From Achromobacter piechaudii NBRC 102461 (GTDB lineage Bacteria; Pseudomonadota; Gammaproteobacteria; Burkholderiales; Burkholderiaceae_B): a DNA stretch of 64,000 bases. The notes under the pieces are model-generated. The model did no database searches. It saw nothing but the letters and a program-made list of their open reading frames with translations, and was not told where the DNA came from. The position numbers and the translations under genes were made by a program. The stretch covers positions 186,001 through 250,000 of the forward strand of contig NZ_BCTK01000015.1 of assembly GCF_001571245.1 (NCBI RefSeq), in the 5' to 3' direction. Of the stretch, positions 45,426 to 53,385 are shown piece by piece; the first letter of the stretch is position 1; each line of letters starts with the position of its first letter.

Positions 45426-45434
45426 ATTGTAGCA
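45426..45434 (-). promoter_or_regulatory. Extended -10 promoter upstream of thrS
   Basis: TGC-TACAAT on the minus strand, an extended -10 with no good -35 at 17 bp. It would start a leader of about 310 nt at roughly 45419. Confidence 0.5.
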
Positions 45435-45664
45435 CCCTTTGCGCCTTTTCCGTATTGCCGTCAAGGCCTGCGAGGCCGATTCTGTCCGATTGATTGCGCA
45501 TCTGGGGGTGCAACGGTCTGATATTCGCGTGATTCCGATCCGGACACGCTGTCGAAAACGTACCCTTCCATCGCAAATTTATGACTAGGCGCGGAGCGTG
45601 CTCCGGACTTCAACTCTGGCCGGGTGCAAACGACACTGCATTCGCTACCGGCCGTGGAGCATCG

Positions 45665-46405
45665 ATGAAAGCTGTCCCAAACCGTGTGACCAAAGCGGCC
45701 TCTCTTTCCAACCTGCCCCGCTGCGGCGAAGGCGTCCGCTCGGGCGGTCGCCGGCACCTGCTGCTGTCGCGGCTGCCTTCGGTCATCAAGGTGGCAATAC
45801 TGGACGACCATCCGGTCGTTGCGCTTGGCGTTGGCGCGTATTTGGAAAGCCGCCCGGGCTTTCGGGTTCTGCACCGCGAAACCTCGGCGCGTGCCCTAAT
45901 GGAGAAACTGAGCCATACGCCCTGTGACGTCGCGCTGATCGACTTCTACCTACCCCAGGAACCGTGGGACGGCGTCAACTTCCTGCGTCGCCTGCGGCGC
46001 TACCATCCCGGCTTGGCGATCATCACGTTTTCGGCCGGCAATCGGCAGGAAACGCAATACGCGGCCTATCGAGCGGGCGCCAATGGCTATCTGGCCAAGC
46101 AATGGGGAATGATGCTGTTGCCCGAAATCATCCGAGGCGTCCTCAACAGCAAGAACGCGTTTCTTTCCGTGCAGGACGGCAAGATCCGCCCGCTGCTGCC
46201 CACCCACCCGCACGCGATGCTGACCACATCGGAAGTCGAGATCCTGCGCCACATCAGCCAGGGCCTTTCGGTCACTCAGATCGCGGAGCGCCTGTCGCGA
46301 AGCAAGAAGACCGTCAGCACCCACAAGCGACGCGCAATGTGCAAGCTGCAACTGGCAGATGATTTGTCGCTGGCGCTATACCTGCGCGAGAAATTCGCGG
46401 AATGA
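45665..46405 (+). CDS. Response regulator, REC plus LuxR-type HTH (RcsB/BvgA-like)
   Basis: A 246-residue DNA-binding response regulator. The receiver domain is at about 42-165, with the acidic pair in AILDDHP, phospho-acceptor D93 (LIDFYLP), a T/S position in IITFSAG and the lysine in GYLAKQW. The LuxR helix-turn-helix (about 180-240) contains LTTSEVEILRHISQGLSVTQIAERL and SRSKKTVSTHKRRAMCKL. An unusual basic N-terminal extension of about 40 residues precedes REC. The ATG at 45665 has GGAG upstream; an internal GTG start could remove the extension. No histidine kinase gene is adjacent. Confidence 0.88.
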   Translation: MKAVPNRVTKAASLSNLPRCGEGVRSGGRRHLLLSRLPSVIKVAILDDHPVVALGVGAYLESRPGFRVLHRETSARALMEKLSHTPCDVALIDFYLPQEPWDGVNFLRRLRRYHPGLAIITFSAGNRQETQYAAYRAGANGYLAKQWGMMLLPEIIRGVLNSKNAFLSVQDGKIRPLLPTHPHAMLTTSEVEILRHISQGLSVTQIAERLSRSKKTVSTHKRRAMCKLQLADDLSLALYLREKFAE

Positions 46406-46428
46406 GCCCCGCGCCCCACCGCCCGGCG

Positions 46429-47865
46429 TCAGATGATGCGCGAATAACTGGCGCCCGAACTCGCGCTGCCCAGATAGCCGTCAAACGCCATGGCGACGGC
46501 GCGCACGAAGTACCAGCCCAGTCCCGTCACCTGGACCTGGCCGGCGCGCAGGTTGACCAGCCCCAGCTCGGCCAGGTTGGCCATTTGCAACAGCTCTCGG
46601 CTGAAATAGTCGCCAAAGCGCAGCCCATGGCGTGCTTCCACGGCAGCGAAGTCCACCCGGCCCTGGCACATGATGTCCATGATGACTTCCCGGCGCACCA
46701 GGTCATCGGAAGACAAGCAGAGGCCACGCTCCACCGCGAAATGGCCGGACTCGATCGCCGCGTAATACGTATCCAGCACCTTGGCGTTCTGGCTGTACGT
46801 ATTGCCGATGCGGCCGATGGCCGACACGCCCAGCGCGACCAGATCACGGTCGGGCTGCGTGCTGTAGCCCTGGAAATTCCGGTGCAGCTCGCCGCGCTGC
46901 TTGGCAATCGCCAGCGCATCGGTGTTCAGCGCGAAATGGTCCATGCCGATATACGTGTAGCCCTGCTGCAGGAACCCGTCGATGGCAGCGCTGAGCAAGC
47001 CCACCCGCGTCTCGCGGTTGGGCAGATCCGCTTCGTGGATGCGACGTTGAGGCTTGAAGCGTTCCGGCAGATGCGCGTAGGCGTACAGCGCAATGCGGTC
47101 GGGCCGCAGCGCCACCACCTGCTTGATCGTGCGCGCGAAAGATTCCGTGGTCTGCAAGGGCAAGCCGTAGATCAGGTCCATATTGACCGACTCATAGCCC
47201 AGCGAGCGCGCGCTTTGCATCAGCGCGCGCACGTCCTCGAAAGACTGCACGCGGTGGACCGCCTTTTGCACCCGTTCGTCAAAGTCCTGAACGCCGAAAC
47301 TCAGACGGTTAAAGCCCAGTCGGCGAAGATGCGCCAGACGCTCTGGCGTGGCCGTGCGCGGGTCCACCTCGATGGAAATTTCGGCGTCAGCCGAAAAACG
47401 GAACCCTGCCCGCAGGTCCTGCATCAATCGCGCCAGTTCCGCGTCAGACAGAAAGGTCGGCGTACCGCCGCCAAAATGCAACTGCGAGACGGGCACGCCC
47501 GCCCCCAGTTCCTCGACATGCATTGTGATTTCGCGGGTCAGCGCATCCAGATAGCGCGCCGCGCGATCATGATGGCGCGTGACCACCTTGTTGCAGGCGC
47601 AGTAATAGCAGACCGAGTCGCAGAATGGGATGTGCACGTACAAGGAGAGCGGCTCGACCGGGCTGACGGCGCGCCGCTTGCGCAGCGCCACCCGGTAGTC
47701 CTCTTCGCCGAAACCGCTGTGATATCGATCGGCCGTGGGATAGGACGTGTAGCGGGGTCCGTTCTTGTCCAGCCTTGCCAGCAATTGGGGCGGAAAAAAT
47801 GGCTCGGCGGCGACCGCGGGCGCGGGCGCGGGCGAGAAATGGACGGGGCTCAGGGTGGCTTGCAT
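46429..47865 (-). CDS. hemN: Oxygen-independent coproporphyrinogen III oxidase
   Basis: A 478-residue radical-SAM enzyme making protoporphyrinogen IX without oxygen. The [4Fe-4S] motif is C-x3-C-x2-C in IPFCDSVCYYCACNK. RYTSYPTADRYH near the N-terminus and LHFGGGTPTFLS are HemN hallmarks, as is YIGMDHFAL. The length and early RYTSYP block favour true HemN over the HemW-like group. The ATG at 47865 (MQATL) fits. An FNR-like site lies about 40 bp upstream, consistent with low-oxygen induction. Confidence 0.96.
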   Translation of the reverse strand: MQATLSPVHFSPAPAPAVAAEPFFPPQLLARLDKNGPRYTSYPTADRYHSGFGEEDYRVALRKRRAVSPVEPLSLYVHIPFCDSVCYYCACNKVVTRHHDRAARYLDALTREITMHVEELGAGVPVSQLHFGGGTPTFLSDAELARLMQDLRAGFRFSADAEISIEVDPRTATPERLAHLRRLGFNRLSFGVQDFDERVQKAVHRVQSFEDVRALMQSARSLGYESVNMDLIYGLPLQTTESFARTIKQVVALRPDRIALYAYAHLPERFKPQRRIHEADLPNRETRVGLLSAAIDGFLQQGYTYIGMDHFALNTDALAIAKQRGELHRNFQGYSTQPDRDLVALGVSAIGRIGNTYSQNAKVLDTYYAAIESGHFAVERGLCLSSDDLVRREVIMDIMCQGRVDFAAVEARHGLRFGDYFSRELLQMANLAELGLVNLRAGQVQVTGLGWYFVRAVAMAFDGYLGSASSGASYSRII

Positions 47866-47900
47866 ACCCAGGATTATTCGCTCTTGCGGGTCACCACAGC

Positions 47901-47914
47901 TTGATCTTGCGCAA
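47901..47914. promoter_or_regulatory. Candidate FNR/ANR box near hemN
   Basis: TTGAT-CTTG-CGCAA: one perfect half-site (TTGAT) and a weaker second half relative to TTGAT-N4-ATCAA, in the hemN upstream region. hemN is a classical FNR target. Confidence 0.35.
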
Positions 47915-47990
47915 ACCCCGCTCCGGCACAAGCGCCCGCACAACCCCGCCCGTAAAATGCGCCTTTCACGTTGCACAACAAGGACGCCTC

Positions 47991-48236
47991 ATGGGCACTG
48001 AACTGGACGGCCGCCTGCTGGCCATGCGCCAGGCGGTGGCAATTGCCATCGCCCTCTCTACCCGCAGCAGCCCGCAAGCCACCGACATGGCGCTGGAACT
48101 GCTCAATGACCTGAAGGCGGGCATGGATAGCGCGCCCTCGGACAGCCCGTTCGAAAAGCCGGAATGGGTCGAAGGCGCCCAGGACGAACTCGACGGCATC
48201 GCGCGCCTGGTGCGCGCCTTTACCAAAGAAGCCTGA
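47991..48236 (+). CDS. Small hypothetical protein
   Basis: An 81-residue acidic, helical soluble protein, not recognised (LLAMRQAVAIAIALSTRSSP then PEWVEGAQDELDGIARLVRAF). AGGA lies 7 nt before the ATG at 47991. It diverges from hemN across 125 bp. No function can be assigned. Confidence 0.65.
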   Translation: MGTELDGRLLAMRQAVAIAIALSTRSSPQATDMALELLNDLKAGMDSAPSDSPFEKPEWVEGAQDELDGIARLVRAFTKEA

Positions 48237-48318
48237 GCCAGCGGGCCGGCCCCTCGCGCCGGCCCTGCCCCGCCGCGCGCGGGGGGCCTTTGTCCTCGCG
48301 AATTCCCATTGCCTAACT

Positions 48319-48332
48319 GGCCTGACCACCAG
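48319..48332. promoter_or_regulatory. GntR operator candidate, upstream copy
   Basis: GGCCTGACCACCAG, an exact 14-bp copy of the downstream site, starting exactly 100 bp away. CTGG...CCAG gives it dyad symmetry. Confidence 0.55.
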
Positions 48333-48412
48333 ATAGGAAGCCGTGAATTCCCTCTGATCGTTTTCCCTGAAAAGGCGAATTTCCCCTTCTATTTCAATAA
48401 CGACGTGCCTAT

Positions 48413-48432
48413 ATTGGTGGCCTGACCACCAG
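48413..48432. promoter_or_regulatory. GntR operator candidate, downstream copy
   Basis: TTGGTGGCCTGACCACCAGG contains the dyad TGGTGG-CCTGA-CCACCA, of the TGGT...ACCA type bound by FadR-subfamily GntR proteins, just before the gntR start codon at 48455. Confidence 0.6.
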
Positions 48433-48454
48433 GCCAAGTTTCCGCCACGTCGTG

Positions 48455-49198
48455 ATGAGCACCTTCCAGGCTGTCGCCGCCACCCGCCTGTATCGCATGA
48501 TTGCCGACCAGATTGCCGGTCGCATCCGCGCGGGCGATTTTGCTCGCGGCGCGCGCCTGCCCTCCGAACGCGAACTGGCCGAACAACTGCAAGTCAGCCG
48601 GGCTTCCATCCGCGAAGCATTGATCGCCCTGGAAATCGAAGGCTATGTGGAAGTGCGGGTGGGAACCGGTGTGTTCGTCACCATCTCGCCAGACGGGGCC
48701 GCTTTTCCCGCGGTGCCCCCGCACGGCGCCCCCGCCTTGGCCCAACAGGACGACATCGGGCCGTTCGACCTGCTTGAAGCCCGCATGCTGATCGAGCCCG
48801 AATGCGCCGCGCTGGCCGCGCATCAGGGCACGCCCGCACAGATCGCCGCCATCCGCGACGCGCACGCCGCCATGTCGCTGACCGACTCACCTGGCCTGCA
48901 CGACCGCGCGTTTCATAGCGCCATCGGCGCGGCGTGCGGCAACGCGGCGCTGGCCTCGGCCCTGGCGCACCTGTGGAATCTAAGCGTGGCCAGTTCGCTC
49001 TACAGCCGCATGCAGGACTACTTCGTCACCACGCAGGCGTGGGCCGCCGCCCATGCCGAGCACCAGCGCATTCTGAACGCCATCACCGCGCGCGATCCCA
49101 TCCGTGCGCGCCATGCCATGCACACGCATCTGCTGGGCATCCTGGCGCGGCTGCGCGAAGACTTCGACTCACTCACCGACCATCGAGGCAATCCATGA
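48455..49198 (+). CDS. GntR-family regulator (FadR/FCD subfamily)
   Basis: A 247-residue regulator. The winged helix-turn-helix spans about 9-75 (RLYRMIADQIAGRIRAGDF, LPSERELAEQLQVSRASIREAL, GTGVFV). The all-helical FCD effector domain lies at about 95-235, with the metal-type residues in LLEARMLIEPECAALAA, HDRAFHSAIG and HAEHQRILNAI. The ATG at 48455 follows an in-frame GTG. Its stop overlaps the start of the M20 hydrolase (ATGA). It probably regulates itself and the downstream catabolic genes. Confidence 0.92.
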   Translation: MSTFQAVAATRLYRMIADQIAGRIRAGDFARGARLPSERELAEQLQVSRASIREALIALEIEGYVEVRVGTGVFVTISPDGAAFPAVPPHGAPALAQQDDIGPFDLLEARMLIEPECAALAAHQGTPAQIAAIRDAHAAMSLTDSPGLHDRAFHSAIGAACGNAALASALAHLWNLSVASSLYSRMQDYFVTTQAWAAAHAEHQRILNAITARDPIRARHAMHTHLLGILARLREDFDSLTDHRGNP

Positions 49199-50439
49199 CC
49201 ACGTCTTCCCTGTCCATCAATGGCCAACGTCTTTGGCAGTCGCTGATGGATCTGGCGCGTATCGGCAGCACGCCCAAGGGCGGCAACTGCCGCCTGGCGC
49301 TGACCGAACTGGACGGCCAGGGCCGCGACCTCGTCACCGGCTGGATGCGCGAGGCGGGCATGACCGTGCGGGTGGACCAGGTGGGCAACATCTTCGCGCG
49401 CCGCGCGGGCCGCAACAACGATCTGCCCCCGGTCATGACCGGCAGCCATATCGACACCCAGCCCACCGGCGGCAAGTTCGACGGCTGCTACGGCGTGCTG
49501 GCCGGCCTGGAAGTGATGCGCACGCTGAATGACGCCGGCATCCAGACGGAAGCGCCGCTGGAAGTGGCGATCTGGACCAACGAAGAAGGCTCGCGCTTCG
49601 TTCCCGTGATGATGGGATCCGGCGTGTTCGCGGGCAAGTTCACGCTTGAGACGGCGCTGTCGGCGCGCGACGCGCAAGGCATTTGCGTGCGAGACGAATT
49701 GGCGGCCATCGGCTATGCGGGCACGGACCCCGTGGGCGGACGCCCCGTCGACGCCTACTTCGAAGCGCACATCGAGCAAGGCCCGATTCTTGAACACGAG
49801 GAAAAAACCATCGGCGTCGTCACGGGATCGCTCGGCCTGCGCTGGTACGACATCACCGTGACCGGCATGGAAATGCACGCCGGCCCGACCCCGATGCCAA
49901 TCCGTCGCGACGCGCTCTTTGCCGCCAGCTTCCTGGTGCAGACCGTGATCAACATCGCCAACGCGCATCAGCCGCACGGACGCGGCACCGTCGGCGAGAT
50001 CCACGCGCATCCCGGATCGCGCAACGTGATTCCCGGCCAGGTGCGCTTTACCGCCGACCTGCGCCACGAAGACGAAGCCACGTTGACGCGCATGGACCAG
50101 CAATGGCGCCGCGCCTGCGATGACATCGCGGTCGCTCATGGCGTGCAGGTGGAATTGAAGGACGTGCAGTATTTCCGCCCTACGCCCTTCGACCCGGATC
50201 TGGTGGACAAGGTGCGGCGTGGCGCGGCCAGCCGAGGCCTGCCCGCGATGAACATCGTCACGGGCGCTGGCCACGATGCCGTCTACATGGCCGCGGTGGC
50301 GCCCACCGCCATGATCTTCGTGCCGTGCAAGGATGGCATCAGCCACAACGAAATTGAAGACGCGCAGCCCGAGCATCTGGAAGCCGGCTGCAACGTTTTG
50401 CTTGATGCCATGGTGGCGCGGGCCAACGCCGCCGCATAG
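49195..50439 (+). CDS. M20-family Zn-dependent amidohydrolase (N-carbamoyl-L-amino-acid hydrolase/allantoate amidohydrolase-like)
   Basis: A 414-residue cytoplasmic di-zinc amidase of the hydantoinase/carbamoylase family. Metal motifs: GSHIDTQPTGGKFDGCYGV, WTNEEGSRF, EAHIEQGPILE, with the final His in CKDGISHNEIE. The dimerisation domain has GMEMHAGPTPM. Members cleave N-carbamoyl amino acids, allantoate or ureidoglycolate-type compounds, releasing ammonia. It is translationally coupled to GntR and sits before a sigma-54-promoted ABC importer, consistent with use of a ureido or N-acyl nitrogen compound. Confidence 0.9.
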   Translation: MTTSSLSINGQRLWQSLMDLARIGSTPKGGNCRLALTELDGQGRDLVTGWMREAGMTVRVDQVGNIFARRAGRNNDLPPVMTGSHIDTQPTGGKFDGCYGVLAGLEVMRTLNDAGIQTEAPLEVAIWTNEEGSRFVPVMMGSGVFAGKFTLETALSARDAQGICVRDELAAIGYAGTDPVGGRPVDAYFEAHIEQGPILEHEEKTIGVVTGSLGLRWYDITVTGMEMHAGPTPMPIRRDALFAASFLVQTVINIANAHQPHGRGTVGEIHAHPGSRNVIPGQVRFTADLRHEDEATLTRMDQQWRRACDDIAVAHGVQVELKDVQYFRPTPFDPDLVDKVRRGAASRGLPAMNIVTGAGHDAVYMAAVAPTAMIFVPCKDGISHNEIEDAQPEHLEAGCNVLLDAMVARANAAA

Positions 50440-50512
50440 CGGGAACCGTTACCAAACAGCCCCTCACGCGGCCGGAGCGCCCCTGCCAACGCCTGTTTGG
50501 CGCGCCCCGCGT

Positions 50513-50539
50513 GCACCGCCGATTTCGCCGCATTGGTGC
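50513..50539 (+). promoter_or_regulatory. NtrC-like half-sites upstream of the ABC operon
   Basis: GCACC (50513-50517) and TTGGTGC (50533-50539) lie 78 bp or more upstream of the sigma-54 element. The arrangement and distance resemble those upstream of glnK (GCACC, 18 bp, GGTGC; 74 bp to the -24). Confidence 0.5.
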
Positions 50540-50615
50540 GCGGCCTGCCTTACCCAGCACCTGTACGAAGCATGGCTGTAGCGGTTTTATCTGTAGTACC
50601 CCTGATCAACCCAGG

Positions 50616-50631
50616 TGGCACAAGGTTTGCT
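50616..50631 (+). promoter_or_regulatory. Sigma-54 promoter of the ABC importer operon
   Basis: TGGCAC-AAGGT-TTGCT, matching the -24/-12 consensus with GG-N10-GC spacing, about 70 bp upstream of the binding-protein start. Confidence 0.8.
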
Positions 50632-50700
50632 TGTCAAAGCACGGCATCCGCCGCGCAGCGGCGGTCACCTGTCAGTCCCTTTCCAGCCCGGAGGCTCGCA

Positions 50701-52275
50701 GTGAAATCGAAGAAATGGTTCTCCCTAAGCATCGGCGCATTGGTCCTTGCGGCCGCGCTACCCGCCTCGCAAGCCTTGGCCCAGACCAAAGGCGGCACGC
50801 TGAACATGATCGTGCAGCCCGAACCGCCCGTGATCGTCACGGCGATCAACCAGCAAGGGCCCACGCAGTTCGTCGCGGGCAAGATCTACGAAAGCCTGTT
50901 GACCTATTCCACGGACCTCAAGCCCCAGCCGGGCCTGGCCAAATCCTGGGAAGCAGCGGCGGATGGACTGACCTACACGTTCCACCTGCAAGACAACGTC
51001 AAATGGCATGACGGCAAGCCGTTCACCTCGGAAGACGTCGTGTTCTCGCTGTCCGAGATGTTGCCCAAGACCCATGCGCGCGCCCGCGTCATCCTGAACA
51101 AGTTCGTCGAATCGGTCACCGCCCCCGACGCAAAGACCGTCGTGGTCAAGCTGAAGACGCCGTTCCCGGCTTTCATGCTGATGTTCGAACCGGGCTTCGC
51201 GCCCATGATGCCCAAGCATCTGTATGCAGGCACGGACTTCATGACCAACCCGGCCAACCAGAAGCCCGTGGGCACCGGTCCGTTCATGTTCAAGGAGTGG
51301 AAGCGTGGCGAATACATCAAGCTGACGCGCAACCCTGACTACTGGAAACCGGGCAAGCCGTACCTGGACGAACTGGTCTTCAACGTGATTCCCGACGCGG
51401 CCTCGCGCGCGGTCGCCTTCGAACGTGGCAGCGTGGACGTGCTGCGCGGCGGCGACGTGGACAACGTCGACATCAAGCGCCTGCGCGCGCTGCCCAAGGT
51501 GGAATACACCACGGCCGGCTGGGAAATGTTCTCGCCGCAGGCCTACCTGATCTTCAACATGCGCAAACCGCCCTTCGACAATCTGAAGGTGCGTCAAGCC
51601 ATCATGGCGGCGATGAACCGCAATATGGTGGTCAACAATATCTTCTTTGGCCTGGGCAAGGTGTCGACCAGCCCCTTCGTGACCACCGAAATGTTCTACG
51701 ACAAGAACATGCCAGCCATGCCGTTCGACATGAAGAAGGCGCGCGCGCTGATCAAGGAATCGGGCATCAAGCCCGAGGACTACACCATTCGCCAACTGAG
51801 CTTTCCGTATGGTTCCACCTGGGACCGCCTGGGCGAATACACCAAGCAGGCGCTGGAGCAGCTGGGCTTCAAGGTCAATGTGGAATCCACCGACGCGGGC
51901 GGCTGGGCCAGCCGCACGGGCAACTGGGACTTTGATCTGACCACCACGTTCACCTACCAGTACGGCGACCCCGCGCTGGGCGTGCAGCGCCTGTACATCT
52001 CGTCGAACATCGTCAAGGGTTCGCCGTTTGCCAACGTGCAGGGCTACAGCAACCCCGAAACCGACAAGCAATGGGAAGCCGCCGCCTCCGAGGTTGACCC
52101 GGCCAAGCGCCAGGAAATCTATACCAAGCTCCAGACCACGCTGGTCAACGACGTGGCCAACGGCTTCCTCGTGGACATGGAATTCCCGACCTTGTATCGC
52201 GCCAACGTCAAGAACCTGGTCAAGACCGCAATCGGGCTGAACGAATCGTTCGACGACGTCTACATCGAAAAGTAA
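50701..52275 (+). CDS. ABC transporter substrate-binding protein, SBP_bac_5 (peptide/opine type)
   Basis: Periplasmic binding protein of 524 residues. The signal peptide ends near ASQALA-QTKGG. Family 5 features: KSWEAAADGLTYTFHLQDNVKWHDGKPFTSEDVVFSL, PVGTGPFMFKEWKRGEYIKLTRNPDYW, and FNMRKPPFDNLKVRQAIMAAMNR. GTG at 50701 is the start, with a perfect GGAGG 7 nt upstream. It is first in the SBP-permease-permease-ATPase run and has a sigma-54 promoter. The ligand may be a small peptide or an N-modified amino compound. Confidence 0.94.
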   Translation: MKSKKWFSLSIGALVLAAALPASQALAQTKGGTLNMIVQPEPPVIVTAINQQGPTQFVAGKIYESLLTYSTDLKPQPGLAKSWEAAADGLTYTFHLQDNVKWHDGKPFTSEDVVFSLSEMLPKTHARARVILNKFVESVTAPDAKTVVVKLKTPFPAFMLMFEPGFAPMMPKHLYAGTDFMTNPANQKPVGTGPFMFKEWKRGEYIKLTRNPDYWKPGKPYLDELVFNVIPDAASRAVAFERGSVDVLRGGDVDNVDIKRLRALPKVEYTTAGWEMFSPQAYLIFNMRKPPFDNLKVRQAIMAAMNRNMVVNNIFFGLGKVSTSPFVTTEMFYDKNMPAMPFDMKKARALIKESGIKPEDYTIRQLSFPYGSTWDRLGEYTKQALEQLGFKVNVESTDAGGWASRTGNWDFDLTTTFTYQYGDPALGVQRLYISSNIVKGSPFANVQGYSNPETDKQWEAAASEVDPAKRQEIYTKLQTTLVNDVANGFLVDMEFPTLYRANVKNLVKTAIGLNESFDDVYIEK

Positions 52276-52377
52276 GCGCAGCAAGACGCCGCCGCGAAGC
52301 CCTTGCGGCGGCGGATCCCGGCCGCGCGCGGGCACGCCCCCAAGGCCGCCCGCGCCCAGCCCGAGAGGACCCCAAGC

Positions 52378-53385
52378 ATGAAATTCCTTTCCTTTTTCCT
52401 GTCTCGCATCGGCAAGGCCCTGGTGGTCGTGCTGGGCGTGGTGATCATCAATTTCTTCCTGATCCGCCTGGCGCCCGGCGACCCCGCTGCCGTGCTGGCG
52501 GGCCAGGCCGGCGCCGGCGATGCGGCCTATGTCGACCAGCTGCGCGTGGCCTTCGGATTGGACAAGCCAATTCTGACGCAGCTGATGCTGTACCTCAAAG
52601 GCGTGGTCCAGCTCGACCTGGGTTTCTCGTACCGCAATCACGTCCCCGTGCTGGACCTGATCGTCGAGCGTCTGCCCGCCACCTTCCTGCTGATGTCGTG
52701 CGCCTTCCTGTTTTCCATCGTGCTGGGCGTGTTCCTGGGCGTGGTCGCGGCCAAGGCCCGCTACCGCAACAAGCGCCGCTGGATCGACAGCTCGGTCATG
52801 ACCGGCGCGCTGCTGCTGTACGCCACGCCGCTGTTCTGGCTGTCCTTGATGGGCATCCTGCTGTTCTCCGTGGTGCTGGGCTGGCTGCCCGCGTTCGGCA
52901 TGGAGACGGTAGGCGCCAGCCTGACCGGCTGGGCACGCGCCGCCGACATTGCCCAGCACCTGATCCTGCCGACCGTCACGCTGGGGTGCTTCTTCATGGC
53001 CGTGTACGTGCGCCTGACGCGGGCGTCGATGCTGGAAGTGATCGGCATGGACTTCGTGAAGACGGCGCGCGCCAAAGGGGTCAGCCCCAGCCGTGTGATC
53101 CGCGTCCACGTGCTGCGCAATGCGCTGCTGCCCGTCATCACCTTCGCCGGCATCCAGCTGGGCCAGATGGCAGGCGGCGCAGTGTTGACCGAAACCGTGT
53201 TCGCGTGGCCGGGCATCGGACGCCTGATGTTCGACGCCCTGCTCCAGCGCGACTACCAGTTGCTGCTGGGCATCTTCCTGGTGACGTCCATCATGGTGGT
53301 GGTGTTCAACCTGTTGACCGATGTGCTGTACCGCCTGATCGACCCGCGCATTGCCGCCGGCGCACAGCAAGGAGCCGCTGCATGA
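52378..53385 (+). CDS. ABC transporter permease, DppB-type
   Basis: A 335-residue inner-membrane subunit with about six helices. N-terminal FFLSRIGKALVVVLGVVIINFFLIRLAPGDPAAVLAG is the DppB/OppB signature, and the EAA loop appears in DFVKTARAKGVSPSRVIRVHVLRNALLPV. It pairs with the DppC-type permease, whose ATG overlaps its stop (ATGA). GAGAGGA precedes the ATG at 52378. Confidence 0.94.
   Translation: MKFLSFFLSRIGKALVVVLGVVIINFFLIRLAPGDPAAVLAGQAGAGDAAYVDQLRVAFGLDKPILTQLMLYLKGVVQLDLGFSYRNHVPVLDLIVERLPATFLLMSCAFLFSIVLGVFLGVVAAKARYRNKRRWIDSSVMTGALLLYATPLFWLSLMGILLFSVVLGWLPAFGMETVGASLTGWARAADIAQHLILPTVTLGCFFMAVYVRLTRASMLEVIGMDFVKTARAKGVSPSRVIRVHVLRNALLPVITFAGIQLGQMAGGAVLTETVFAWPGIGRLMFDALLQRDYQLLLGIFLVTSIMVVVFNLLTDVLYRLIDPRIAAGAQQGAAA

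Noticed and set aside
45190-45460. A tRNA or 6S RNA in the thrS leader
   Set aside because: No tRNA arms (no GTTCGA T-loop) and no long 6S-like rod with a central bubble are seen. The short ORF and terminator explain the region better.
50758-53370. An 870-codon minus-strand open frame opposite the ABC binding protein and permease
   Set aside because: It is a shadow of two well-supported genes, with the same low-information His/Gln/Gly/Arg composition and no recognisable motif.
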